Shown here piece by piece: positions 10,188 through 19,361 of a stretch of 23,293 bases of DNA (the first letter of the stretch is position 1; every line of letters starts with the position of its first letter). The notes under the pieces are model-generated. The model did no database searches. It saw only the letters and a list, made by a program, of their open reading frames with translations, and was not told where the DNA came from. The stretch is taken from NCBI RefSeq assembly GCF_000330505.1, contig NW_004443781.1, positions 3,338-26,630 of the forward strand. Direction: 5' to 3'. The DNA comes from Entamoeba invadens IP1. Its lineage: Eukaryota; Evosea; Mastigamoebida; Endamoebidae. A program made the position numbers and the translations under genes.

Positions 10188-11369
10188 TCAATTGATATAA
10201 TAACAAACCTTCTCCTTGACATTATCCTCTTCACGGACATAATTTTTCGCCTCTACAATCCAGTCTTTTTCAACTTCGACATTTTCATAAAACTTTTTAT
10301 ATATTGCCTCCTCTTCCCGACTTATTATGGTATTAACCTTCCCTTTCGTAGTTGGCACAATTAATTTTGTCAGTCCAGTGCACCCAACAAAGACTTCTTC
10401 TTCAATAACACAACTCTCACCAAATACAAGTTCTTTGATCTCTTCACAGTTTGCAAACGCATTGTTTCCAACAATATAAACACTTTGAGGAATTGTTATC
10501 TCTTCAAGTGACTTACAACCCTCAAACGCACAACTTTTAATCTCCAAGAGGCCAGCTGGCAACTCGACTTTTGAGAGAACTGAACAGTTCGCAAACGTGG
10601 AAGTCTCAATTGTTTTTATACCCTTTGGAAGACTCACTTTTTTGAGGTGGACGCAATCCATAAATGCTGACCCAACATACATGATGGTCGATGAAAGTGT
10701 CACTTCTTCAATACCACAGCCTTTGAAAGCCTTTGACTCTATTGATGTTATTGTGGGTGGTAAGTTGATCGTTTTTAAGTTGACGCAATCAGAGAAACAA
10801 CTATTAGGAATAGACGTGAGACCATCACAGAATGTCACACTTTCAAGAGAAGTATTATCACTGAACGCGGCTTCTTCCAACTCTGTTATGTGTTTTGGAA
10901 TGTCAAAGTCTTTTATATTCAAAATCCCCATAAATCCATTTCCTAAAATTTTGATGTTTCTGTTTTGATGCAACTCTTCCAGTAAAGCATTTTCATTTGA
11001 ATCATTTGAAGAACTTTTATTTTCCATTTGGTCGGAATTTTGAGATGGAAAGTCGTCGGAAGTCATTCGAATGTTTTTGAAAACGTGAAAAGTATCTTTG
11101 GAGTAACTTTTAACAAACGAATAGTCGACTGGGTACAACACGACAAAATGTTGTATGTTTTGCAGTTCAACATCGTTGTCTGTGTACAAGTACTGCGTTT
11201 CCATACACGGGAAAAGTCTTGTGGAAGTCACTGGGATTGGGTTGTACCGAAATCGATCTAAAATACATGCAAATTTCTTACAGACTAAAACAGCATTAAG
11301 ATAGTCGTCTGAAAAACAGAAGTGCTGTGCTACTATTTGGAAATTAAATGCATCCAATTTCGAAAACAT
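10188..11369 (-). CDS. BspA-like leucine-rich-repeat protein
   Basis: The 393-residue protein begins at a true ATG (11367-11369). Residues 1-65 form the N-terminal region seen in Entamoeba BspA-like proteins (LDAFNFQIVAQHF..., then FRYNPIPV and FPCMETQYLY). A Ser/Asn-rich acidic linker lies at about 105-130. About nine TpLRR/BspA repeats of 22-24 residues span about 140-345 (for example AFEGCKSLEEITIPQSV). A charged tail follows, ending VCYYIN. The tail carries Cys five residues from the end, so it is not a CaaX prenylation box. There is no signal peptide or membrane span. The repeats are a protein-interaction surface; the ligand is unknown. It is a paralogue of the neighbour at 7938-9800 (same strand), presumably by tandem duplication followed by divergence, and serves as the complete reference for what the neighbour lacks. 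Confidence 0.93.
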   Translation of the reverse strand: MFSKLDAFNFQIVAQHFCFSDDYLNAVLVCKKFACILDRFRYNPIPVTSTRLFPCMETQYLYTDNDVELQNIQHFVVLYPVDYSFVKSYSKDTFHVFKNIRMTSDDFPSQNSDQMENKSSSNDSNENALLEELHQNRNIKILGNGFMGILNIKDFDIPKHITELEEAAFSDNTSLESVTFCDGLTSIPNSCFSDCVNLKTINLPPTITSIESKAFKGCGIEEVTLSSTIMYVGSAFMDCVHLKKVSLPKGIKTIETSTFANCSVLSKVELPAGLLEIKSCAFEGCKSLEEITIPQSVYIVGNNAFANCEEIKELVFGESCVIEEEVFVGCTGLTKLIVPTTKGKVNTIISREEEAIYKKFYENVEVEKDWIVEAKNYVREEDNVKEKVCYYIN

Positions 11370-11456
11370 TTTTTTGTTTAATAAGATGATATTCCAAGTT
11401 TTTATTCACGTATTGTTCATTTTTAATAAAAATAATCCGAAAAGACAAGATTCAAA
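11370..11456. promoter_or_regulatory. Short divergent promoter region
   Basis: These 87 bases separate the minus-strand LRR start (11369) from the candidate plus-strand start (11457). On the minus strand AAATGAACAAT (11412-11422) contains the GAAC-type promoter element known from Entamoeba, about 45-50 bases before the LRR ATG. On the plus strand AAGATTCA (11447-11454) matches the AAAAATTCA initiator and lies directly before ATG 11457. A TTTTAATAAAAAT TATA-like stretch sits at 11421-11433. Confidence 0.4.
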
Positions 11457-11831
11457 ATGATATCAGAAGTTCTTTTATACGAAATTAAGTTGTTTGAATT
11501 TGAGAATTTCATGTTTTACAACCAATACAAGCAAAAAATGCAGGTTTTTACATATAAAATGTTTTTCTAATAAAGTCAGTAATAAAAATATATCTAGAAG
11601 ACTAAAAATTGCTATAATTGAGTGTAGAAGAAGGAAATTTAAATACATTTGGAATTCAATTGTATTAGTTCGACATATAGTAATTTACAAAAATAAAAAG
11701 GTTTGTGTTGTTATTGTTTATTTTTCTGTTTTTTATAAATCTTTTTTGTTGTGTTAATTTGCATTTTATTTTGTTTTAAGAAATTAAAACAATGCCACAT
11801 CAACAATGTCTTGAGCATTATTTACAACTGA
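11457..11831 (+). CDS. Candidate small three-exon gene, unknown function
   Basis: A coding-like patch lies in otherwise A/T-rich DNA. The ATG at 11457 has a good initiator just upstream. One phase-consistent model is exon 1 11457-11560, intron 11561-11597 (GTTTTT...ATCTAG), exon 2 11598-11700, intron 11701-11780 (GTTTGT...TTTAAG), and exon 3 11781-11831 ending in TGA, giving about 85 residues. The second donor is a perfect Entamoeba GTTTGT. The first intron is unusually short (37 bases) and the second acceptor is AAG instead of TAG, so details may be wrong. Without the second splice, exon 2 reads on to a TAA at 11755-11757. The predicted product is very basic and rich in Arg/Lys and aromatic residues (for example IIECRRRKFKYIW). 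I do not recognise it. It could also be a decayed gene. Confidence 0.3.
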
Positions 11832-12237
11832 AAAAACATTTAATTAATAATACATTTGTTGTTTAGAAGCCATAAATTAAAAATAATTTGTTATTTCTGA
11901 TTTTAAAACATTAAATGAATGTTGTTAATTGTTATAACATTATATATATATTTGGGTTGTATTAAATTGTTAAAAATATAAATTATATCTATATTTCCTC
12001 AAAATAGTTACTTTTTAATAAAGATTTTGGTTGTATTGAATTAGTTCATTATAATAAAACTATTATAGATAAGCAGAAAAAATATAATATTGTGTGTATG
12101 TATTACGTCTTGCATTACAATAATATTAAATAAAAATTATATTAATTTAATCATTGAAGTAACTTATCTGATATTGGTTTTCCAAAGTTGTTATATTCAA
12201 ATTAAAAACAATTTATAAAAATATATATGTTAATAAT
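11832..12237. other. A/T-rich spacer
   Basis: No ORF or recognised motif. It holds the 3' side of the candidate small plus-strand gene and lies beyond the 3' end of the minus-strand glycosyltransferase. Confidence 0.55.
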
Positions 12238-12394
12238 AAGGTATTAAATGGCATCAACTAAATTATTGTAAACTGTAATTGTTTGTATGATGTAATTACT
12301 TATTATTTATGTATCATTTTGCACAAATGATACATTAATGCTTTCATGTATTTACCATGAAAGCATTATCAACCTCCATTGTAAACGATACCTT
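12238..12394. repeat. Fold-back element with two perfect hairpins
   Basis: The unit begins with AAGGTAT (12238-12244) and ends with its complement ATACCTT (12388-12394). Inside are two adjacent perfect hairpins. The first has arms GTATCATTT/AAATGATAC at 12311-12319 and 12325-12333 with a 5-base loop. The second is TAATGCTTTCATG (12336-12348) paired with its complement at 12356-12368 across a 7-base loop, 13 bp without a mismatch. A miniature inverted-repeat element is one reading; a structured 3' flank of the glycosyltransferase gene (stop at 12581, reading this way) is another. No target duplication is convincing. Confidence 0.5.
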
Positions 12395-12580
12395 TTAATT
12401 AATTATATTAATATAATTTAAATTTATGAATTCAAGTGAAAGTGATTATATATTTTTAGTATAACATTATAATAATATAATTAAAAATAAAGTAAATAAT
12501 TGTGTTTTTGGGTTTTCACATCAAAAAATGCCATATTGTAAACAAAATGTAACAATTAAAAAACTGCAATATTCAATCAA

Positions 12581-13723
12581 TTAGTTAACAAAATGCCCAT
12601 CTTCTACACATTTATTATAATACTGAACTAGATCAGTTTCGCGGCCTCTATGAAAAATGATATAATTTTTACCATATTTTCCAGATGTGCCAGTTCCAAT
12701 TTGTTTAGGAAAAACAAAAGTCAATTTCATATGTTTTTCCATTGCGTATTTATAGCTCAAAAATCCAAAAGGGGTGTCTTCAAGTGAACTTGGTGGTATT
12801 TGGAAGTACTTGTCCCACGTTGAGAAATACTCTGCCATATCATTCGAATATAACGCGATGTACCCCGCCACAAATGGATAATATTTTTTGAATGGTTGAG
12901 CAAACATGTCATAGTATTTGCTTTTTTTATTTCTTTTTGGATTGTTAAAGTAAAAATGACCAAAGACCGTGCCTTCAGTTGGGAGTTCTATTAATAAGTC
13001 GCACAGCATGTCCACATTCACAACAACGTGATTATCAAAACGTCCATAAAACTTGTATCCTTTAAATATTGGGTACATAAATATATACGAGGCAATGTCC
13101 TTCTGATACAACGTGTTCCACGTCTCGTTCAAAAAAGGCATATCAACAAAATAAATATCGTGTTTCGTCATATTCATTTCTTTAAACAATTTAGTTTTAT
13201 TTGCCTGTGTGACACTCCCTCGAACTAATATAAAAATGCATTTGAATCCAAATTCAAGTTCGTGTTTCTCTTGACACCAAGTGTTACGAATGTTGATGAT
13301 GTTTTGCGCTTTATTTGGCATTGTGTGGATCATAGCCAACAGCAACTTCTTTGGGTATTGTGTGTTGTTGATGTGAATAGGCTGTTCGTATTTCAATTTT
13401 AAAGTTGCGTATGTTTTGACATCGACTTGAAGGGGGTAACTCTCATCTAATGTGAAATAAGGACCATAATTTGTTGATATGTAGTGTTCTATCTTCTTGT
13501 AATATTCGGTGGCAGATGGTTCTGTTGAATTGTTTTGTGGCACTACAGGAATTGGAAGTTTTGTAAATTCAAAAGGTGCATCTATGTCTACAAAGGGCAT
13601 TGTACTGTTTGTATATTTCTGGTGTTTAAGACTATCAAAAGTTGTGTGTGCCAATAAAAAGGAGAAAAGTAAGGAGGCGGTGAGTAAAGAAAACAACAAG
13701 AAATGAGTTGACAATCGGAACAT
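12581..13723 (-). CDS. GT31-like type II membrane glycosyltransferase
   Basis: The true start is the ATG at 13721-13723. The frame is open further upstream, but only with a TTG and no in-frame ATG there, so the product is 380 residues. A short N-tail is followed by one membrane anchor (about 6-25), a stem, and a catalytic domain facing the ER/Golgi lumen. Family marks of beta-1,3-galactosyl/GlcNAc-transferases (Galactosyl_T, GT31) are visible: LLLAMIHTMPNKAQNIINIRNTW (IRNTW at 145-149), the strand leading to YGRFDNHVVVN (D230-N231-H232, at the position of the DxD metal site), YPFVAGYIALYS (about 282-293) and EDTPFG (315-320, the conserved E-D-V-x-x-G motif). Several NxS/T sequons are present. 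It would add a hexose or HexNAc to a glycan in the secretory pathway; donor and acceptor cannot be read from sequence. The DxD site is degenerate, keeping only the first Asp, so activity is not certain. Confidence 0.85.
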   Translation of the reverse strand: MFRLSTHFLLFSLLTASLLFSFLLAHTTFDSLKHQKYTNSTMPFVDIDAPFEFTKLPIPVVPQNNSTEPSATEYYKKIEHYISTNYGPYFTLDESYPLQVDVKTYATLKLKYEQPIHINNTQYPKKLLLAMIHTMPNKAQNIINIRNTWCQEKHELEFGFKCIFILVRGSVTQANKTKLFKEMNMTKHDIYFVDMPFLNETWNTLYQKDIASYIFMYPIFKGYKFYGRFDNHVVVNVDMLCDLLIELPTEGTVFGHFYFNNPKRNKKSKYYDMFAQPFKKYYPFVAGYIALYSNDMAEYFSTWDKYFQIPPSSLEDTPFGFLSYKYAMEKHMKLTFVFPKQIGTGTSGKYGKNYIIFHRGRETDLVQYYNKCVEDGHFVN

Positions 13724-14041
13724 TCGTCTCTGTCTTTTTAGTTTATATAATGACAAAAATTTAATAATATTATTATAAATTGTAATTTTATATTGTGGAT
13801 TTAAATATTTAAAAGGTTTTTGAAATTTTTAATTTATAGAAATAATCTATTAATATGATGTATAAGACATTGATACGAATAATTGAATGGAAAATTGTAT
13901 AACATTACTGTTTTGATATAAAATATAATTATTATTGTGTGTCTAAATGATTATTACAATTATAAACTATCTAAAAGGTTTAATTTCAACTATAATACAT
14001 AATTATGTGTGTAATTCTTCTTGAAATTTTAAATTTAAATG
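13724..14041. other. Upstream region of the glycosyltransferase gene
   Basis: A/T-rich, no ORF. Minus-strand TATTAAATTT-like sequence (about 13757-13770) lies some 40 bases before the ATG at 13723, and TTATATAAAC (about 13739-13748) is closer still. Either could be the TATA-like box. Neither has a textbook spacing to an initiator. Confidence 0.4.
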
Positions 14042-14050
14042 TGTTACAAC
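14042..14050. repeat. Left flanking direct repeat (candidate target-site duplication)
   Basis: TGTTACAAC at 14042-14050 abuts CAAGGTTCCCC (14051-14061). The identical 9-mer occurs at 21329-21337, directly outside the inverted copy of AAGGTTCCC. If the right end is taken as 21329, the duplication is the 8-mer GTTACAAC; if 21328, it is 9 bp. Confidence 0.5.
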
Positions 14051-14061
14051 CAAGGTTCCCC

Positions 14062-15009
14062 ATTTTTTTGGTCTGTCAAAATAACTCCAATTTGAACTAG
14101 CAATACATTTAGGGTCTCTTAAACCCTCCGATAATTTTCCTGTTTTCATTATGCCTAAAGAAAATAAACAATCATAAAATTAAAAAGGTTAAAATTAAAG
14201 CTAAAAAAAGGGATAATTTAACGGATAAATTATGATAATTAGTATCAATTAACTTTAAAAAAAGAAAAATACTTCCGGTATAATGTCTTTTAGGCATTCC
14301 TTTGTAAAAAAAATGGATCTTAATTAGTGTTTCATAATGGAATAAATCGGGATAAAAATGACCTCATTTATGAAAATAAAACGGGTTCTTTTTTATTTTT
14401 ACTTTGAAACGACAGGACTATGTCCTGACAACCAAAAATAGAAGCTTATTTATGAGAAATGTTTTGACAAAAACAAAAGATAAACAATAATATTTTACGA
14501 CTTTTCTTCCGCTCTTCTTTACATAAATAAATTTTCTTTCTCACTTCTTAAGACAAAAGTTGAGAATCTCTATAAGAGATCAATTGTTTAGGTTTAATTT
14601 CTCAAATGTTCTGTTCATAAATTTTAATATGTTTATAATATCTTTATTAAATAATTGAAGGGTTTGTTTGTAATTATTCATTCATTTTTGTTCGAATAAA
14701 AACAAAGATTTTCTTAGTTATTCGGCAATTACCATATCATTTTTTTTCTAAAAATAAATTACCAATTTTCGGCAAATTTTTAATATTTTTTTAATAAAAC
14801 TATGGTTAATTTTATAAAAACATGTTATTATATTATTAATTATTATATTATTAATTATTATATTATTAATAATTAATTATAGATTGTAATTAATTATTTT
14901 ATCTATCTAGAATTAATCAAAAATTAGTTATAAGATAAATAATATTACATGATATTATAAATTATAAAATAAAAATGTCAAAAACATTGTTTTTTTTATT
15001 ACCGACATA
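14062..15009. other. Left interior of the candidate element, non-coding
   Basis: A/T-rich sequence with slightly more GC than the outer spacers. No ORF. A 6-bp-arm hairpin lies at 14413-14427 and a smaller one near 14572-14586 (ATCTCT/AGAGAT). The kinase domain expected after the pseudogene's juxtamembrane region is not here in any frame that I can see. Confidence 0.55.
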
Positions 15010-15922
15010 AACACAGTGGCTTGATGAGTATTTCAAATTCAACTCCTCCCCTCTTTTTATATTTGTTAAAGTTGGCACTGTTTGTATTTCATGTTGGTTA
15101 CACATTTCAAGAACACCAAATTGGACTTTCATGTTGTGTTATAATGTGTTACCAACACAGACAATCTCAAGGCTCTTTATCTACTGGGATGGCAGAGACA
15201 TTATTATATTTAATTTTTTTTGCCAACTTATTATTCAACAAAAGAACTGACATTATTTGAACTATTGAAATGTTTGAACGCTTCAATTAAAAGACACAAA
15301 TGTTGTTCATTTTTCTTCTTCTTTTTTCGACTCAATATAAGGAGGTAGACTACAAGTATCAATGCAATAATATTAACAATAATAAAGAAGAAAAAGATGG
15401 CAACAAGCATACCAATAACTACTTCATAATTCATCATAATAACACAGCTCTCGCCATAATCTGAGATTTTGTCACTCCCTTCACATGCAGTGCACTTTGA
15501 GTTGTCTGCTGATGTACAACGTGGTACTGTGTGATAATCGATACAACTTCCTTTCAATAAGATTTTATCAACTCCATATAATAAACATACTTTATTGTTT
15601 ATACAACTAACTTTGTATGAGAAACAACATCCATTTTAAAAGAAAGTGTTGTTACATAGTAAACACCCTTCAAGATTTATTGGTTGATTGACATAATTTG
15701 TTGGACTTACTTGCAATTTGAAGTATCTACCTTTAGATGACAAACACTCATCAATCTTCAAACAAATATTGCACGACTCGTCACATGCATCACAATCTTT
15801 CTCTATTTTGTAATACCCAACTTTACAAATTGCACAACTTCCACCAGCTGGTAATGCTACGCCACACTTTTCTCCAATTCACTAAGTGTCCGGCATTTCA
15901 CTAACTTTCCTTTGCCGATTTT

Positions 15923-15952
15923 CATTCATTTTCCTTGCATTGAAAATGAATG
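15923..15952. repeat. Perfect 11-bp hairpin in the pseudogene
   Basis: CATTCATTTTC (15923-15933) and GAAAATGAATG (15942-15952) are exact complements across an 8-base loop. Confidence 0.6.
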
Positions 15953-17237
15953 CAAATAAACACTTTCCATTGACAACCGAGTTGCATTGTGTATCGGTAG
16001 TGCAAGACACCTGTTCTATATTAATAATCGTTGAACCTCCGCATATCAAAGACGTATTTTGATTTGTACAAACAACATTTGATACACCACAACTGTCACG
16101 CGTGCTTTGTGCTGTCAAATATGTTCCTGCTTAACAACCGAAAACCACTACATTTCTTATTAACCCATACGCACACTATTGTACACAAACATTTCCGTTA
16201 TTCAGAGTATAATTATTATCACAAGTAAAACACGTCAAAACTTGCTTCTCAAAGTTCTGGTAGTTACAAGGTTCAATTTGTGGCGTACATTTTGAGTTGA
16301 TTGATATTTGGTCTGAACAATCACATGAAGTTAAAGTTGGTGACTCACAATTTCCAGACGATACACACTTTAAGTTGGAAACAATGAAATTGTTAATACG
16401 GTTCAGACAGCTTTCTCCGTTGAGTAAAATGTCACGGTTAATTTCATTTTTAACACATTTTAGAGTTCATGTTGTGTTTATTGAAGTATTCGTTTGATTG
16501 GCACTATTCACATTTTTTACCAGCCAAGACGTAAGGGAATATACAACTAGTGCTATTTTCTTTGCCAACAGAGATTGTATCACAGGTATTGCAATGGTTG
16601 ATTGTGTCGTGACACTTTGTGCATGTTGCCTCACTGAACTTGTATTCGCCAATTGGACAACTGTCACATCTGCTGCTTTTATGCACAAATAGATCTTTGT
16701 GCCAGGCACTTCTTTGCATCAGATGAAAACTTGTTGCAATGATAATTTTCTCACGGGAGACACATTTACCAAATGATCGTCTGGACAGTACGCATTTGTA
16801 CATATTTTGCACTTCCTTGAAAAGTCTGGCGAACAGGTGATTAAATCTGCATCAAATTATTTGCAGGCAATATAATGGATTATTGAAAATGTGGTTTGGA
16901 GCACAGCCACACATTGTTGTATTGCATTGCCCATTACACGTTGCGTCACAAAAAATGCATGTGTGTTGTATAGCATATTGAGCACTCTCTCTTGTCACCA
17001 ACAGATGTTGCACAATTTATATCAAAAGTTTTGCAGATGACACATTGAAGTGATGCAACACTGTCTGGTACATACCCATTTTGGCAACTCGTGCATATTC
17101 CACTGACAGTGTCACATTAACACTACATGTTGTGTCACGGCTTTGACACTTAAAGCCACCAGATGTCTATGGGTAATACTCTGATTAGCATACGTTATAT
17201 TTTCTTTCTGCACCACCTCAACACTCAGCACAATTTG

Positions 17238-17276
17238 TGTTATAGTGCTCACAAGTGATTTGTGAACACTATAACA
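17238..17276. repeat. Long hairpin in the pseudogene
   Basis: TGTTATAGTG (17238-17247) pairs with CACTATAACA (17267-17276). After a single mismatch the pairing continues as TCACAA (17249-17254) with TTGTGA (17260-17265), around a 5-base loop. Confidence 0.6.
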
Positions 17277-17401
17277 AAACCGTAATTTGACAAGCAGCTT
17301 TTGCAATATCCAGTATCGGTGTAACAATTTACAATGCATGTTGTGTCACTTTGGTAACATCTTTTCTTGTCATTCAATTGAAGAACGAGGATATTGTTTG
17401 T

Positions 17402-17440
17402 TGTGCAATTCACACAGCTGCATATTGCATAAATTGCACA
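17402..17440. repeat. 9-bp inverted repeat in the pseudogene
   Basis: TGTGCAATT (17402-17410) and AATTGCACA (17432-17440) are exact complements separated by 21 bases. Confidence 0.45.
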
Positions 17441-17525
17441 CGTCAAACATTGAGAATCAAATGTGCTGCACTTTTCATATGTGGTGGTGCTACCAGCTTG
17501 GACAAAACTGTTTTCAATGGATCAC

Positions 17526-17554
17526 ATGAAGTTTTCAGTTGCTGAAAACTTCAT
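17526..17554. repeat. Perfect 13-bp hairpin in the pseudogene
   Basis: ATGAAGTTTTCAG (17526-17538) and CTGAAAACTTCAT (17542-17554) are exact complements across a 3-base loop. Confidence 0.65.
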
Positions 17555-18115
17555 ATCGTGTTTGTTGTTTTTGCATATGGTACATTTCCTATCATAGTTG
17601 CTGTCACACATCTCATATCATGTATTGAATACAGTATGGATGATACAGTTCATACCATTTTGACTACCTATCCAGTGCACACACATGTTGTTGTGTCACA
17701 CTTGTTACTACATATTCTATCACACAAAATACACTTCCCATTGCAGTTTGGGTAATACCCTGTTATACACGAAACGCACTTTACACTTTCAAAGTTGTTA
17801 TCACAAACAGAACGATTGTCATCAAGCAATGAGCATTTTTGAACGTCTTTGTTTCTGTTGGGTTAAAGACCTGGTTTAGTGAACATCAACATAAAGTTCA
17901 CGCCTTATTGCTTCCATTACACATTTATAGCAAAGTCAACTTTTCCCATCACTCAGTGTTGGTAACCACTTGTACAATTTGTGCAGATGCGGCTTCCATT
18001 TGAAGCATGCAAATTTGCTTGTCAATGATCATCTAACGTCTGGCAGCTCTCGCACACTTTTGAAACAGGACTTGTCAACACATATTGAGACAAACAGCCT
18101 TAAGATTCCGATTTG

Positions 18116-19361
18116 TCTTTTTTTAGTTTTCTTTTGGATAAAAAAGTTGTAATTAAATATTAATATTATTATTAATGAATATTAAATATTATGGTAATAT
18201 TATGTTAATTATTGATAAAAATTATTATTAATTATCGTTTATTTTATTATTAATTATTACTCATTTAAAATATTTTATATTTTGAAACTCTAAATAAATA
18301 AAAAAAAAACACTGTTTTCTTTTTAATAATACTTTTATTATAATTGTATTATAATTCTTGTTATAATTTTTTCTCACTTTTACCAACTTATTTTTGGCTT
18401 TACCAACATAAATTGTTTATTTAAATATTGGAAAAATTAAAAAAAACAGTAAGAACTATTTAAAAAAATGGATATAAATAATTGTACAATTTTATTGTTA
18501 TCTTGAGAAGTATGTTATTATAACGAATCACCCCTTAATGAAGACGCAAAATACATAGGATCAACAATAAACGCGTCTTTTTGAAAATCTGGCTAATTTT
18601 ATCCAAAAGTAAACTCATATTTTTTGAATTTGTTTTTTGAGTTTCATAAACAAAAACATGAATGTTTCTATGAGATATTTTTACAATTCTACACAGCATT
18701 ATTATCTATAACATTACTATATTTTTTAATAACCAAAAACGGATGCTTGTTTTCGTTTTTTTATCAGGTTTTGGGTTTTGATTCTTAGTTTCTCAAGTTA
18801 TAATAAATTATTATGTAAATACACAGGAAAACATCATAATTAACACCCTATTTATTATGTCCTATCGGACGTTTTTAAAGGCATTTTGATATTTTTGTTA
18901 AGTTTTAGAACAACAAATAACTAAATTGGTAATATTTATTGATAATTGTCGATAAAAATAAAGTAATGTTTTGGATTTTTTGAGCAAGTGAACGGGAATA
19001 TTCAAAATATTTATTTTGTTACTTTTTCAATTATCCCAAAAATGTTTTTTTTCCGGCATATTAATTGTCATGGTTACAATAACTATTTGTTGTAAAAAAT
19101 AAAGAAATAATCGGGATTAATAGTTATGTTCTGATATTATCTCTTTTTATTATTTTTTGAGTAAATTTAACAAGCAAATAGAAATCAAGTATTTGTTTGT
19201 CATTTTAATTATCATAAAAATTTGAAAAATTAAACTATTTTTTTGGTTGTGTTATCTTTTGGCATTAACGCCGGTTTGATACATAAAAACAAGAAAATCA
19301 TGAAATGGTAGTTGTTTGTGAAATTGTTACCATATGTATTATAATAAAAAATATTATAATA
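18116..19361. other. A/T-rich interior of the candidate element
   Basis: No gene. A 7-bp inverted pair, AAGACGC (18542-18548) and GCGTCTT (18573-18579), is the only structured feature I can place with confidence. It lies upstream of the pseudogene, where its promoter would have been, but no TATA-initiator pair is recognisable. Confidence 0.55.

Larger units (their letters stand above)
15010..18115 (-). pseudogene. Transmembrane-kinase (TMK-like) gene relic, Cys-rich ectodomain
   Basis: Read on the minus strand from about 18115, many short open pieces in all three frames encode Cys-rich repeats of the kind C-x2-C...G-x3-(5)-C (for example CTKCHDTINHCNTC at about 16600, CDSCPIGEYKF at about 16660, CKSCLSNYG at about 17295). 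Near 15231-15557 the ectodomain ends and a single membrane segment (IGMLVAIFFFFIIVN..., about 30 hydrophobic residues) is followed by SRKKKKKNEQ. The juxtamembrane region continues through further frameshifts: IPVDKEP in one frame at about 15185, then MKVQFGVLEM and TNIKRGEE in another (about 15133-15045). That order, CxxC-rich ectodomain, one helix, basic stop and then this region, is that of Entamoeba transmembrane kinases as I remember them. The similarity fades at about 15010, before any kinase domain. There are at least ten frame breaks, so it is not translatable. A non-kinase Cys-rich surface protein is the alternative. Confidence 0.75.

Noticed and set aside
15021..15260. A 79-codon plus-strand open frame over the pseudogene's juxtamembrane region.
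   Set aside because: The minus strand carries the recognisable family residues; the plus-strand frame is their shadow.
14271..19120. Similar short strings (TTCCGG.ATA, then ATCGGGAT about 60-70 bases later) at about 14275 and about 19050, suggesting long direct repeats.
   Set aside because: The sequence between and around them does not align by eye, so it is not enough for an LTR claim.
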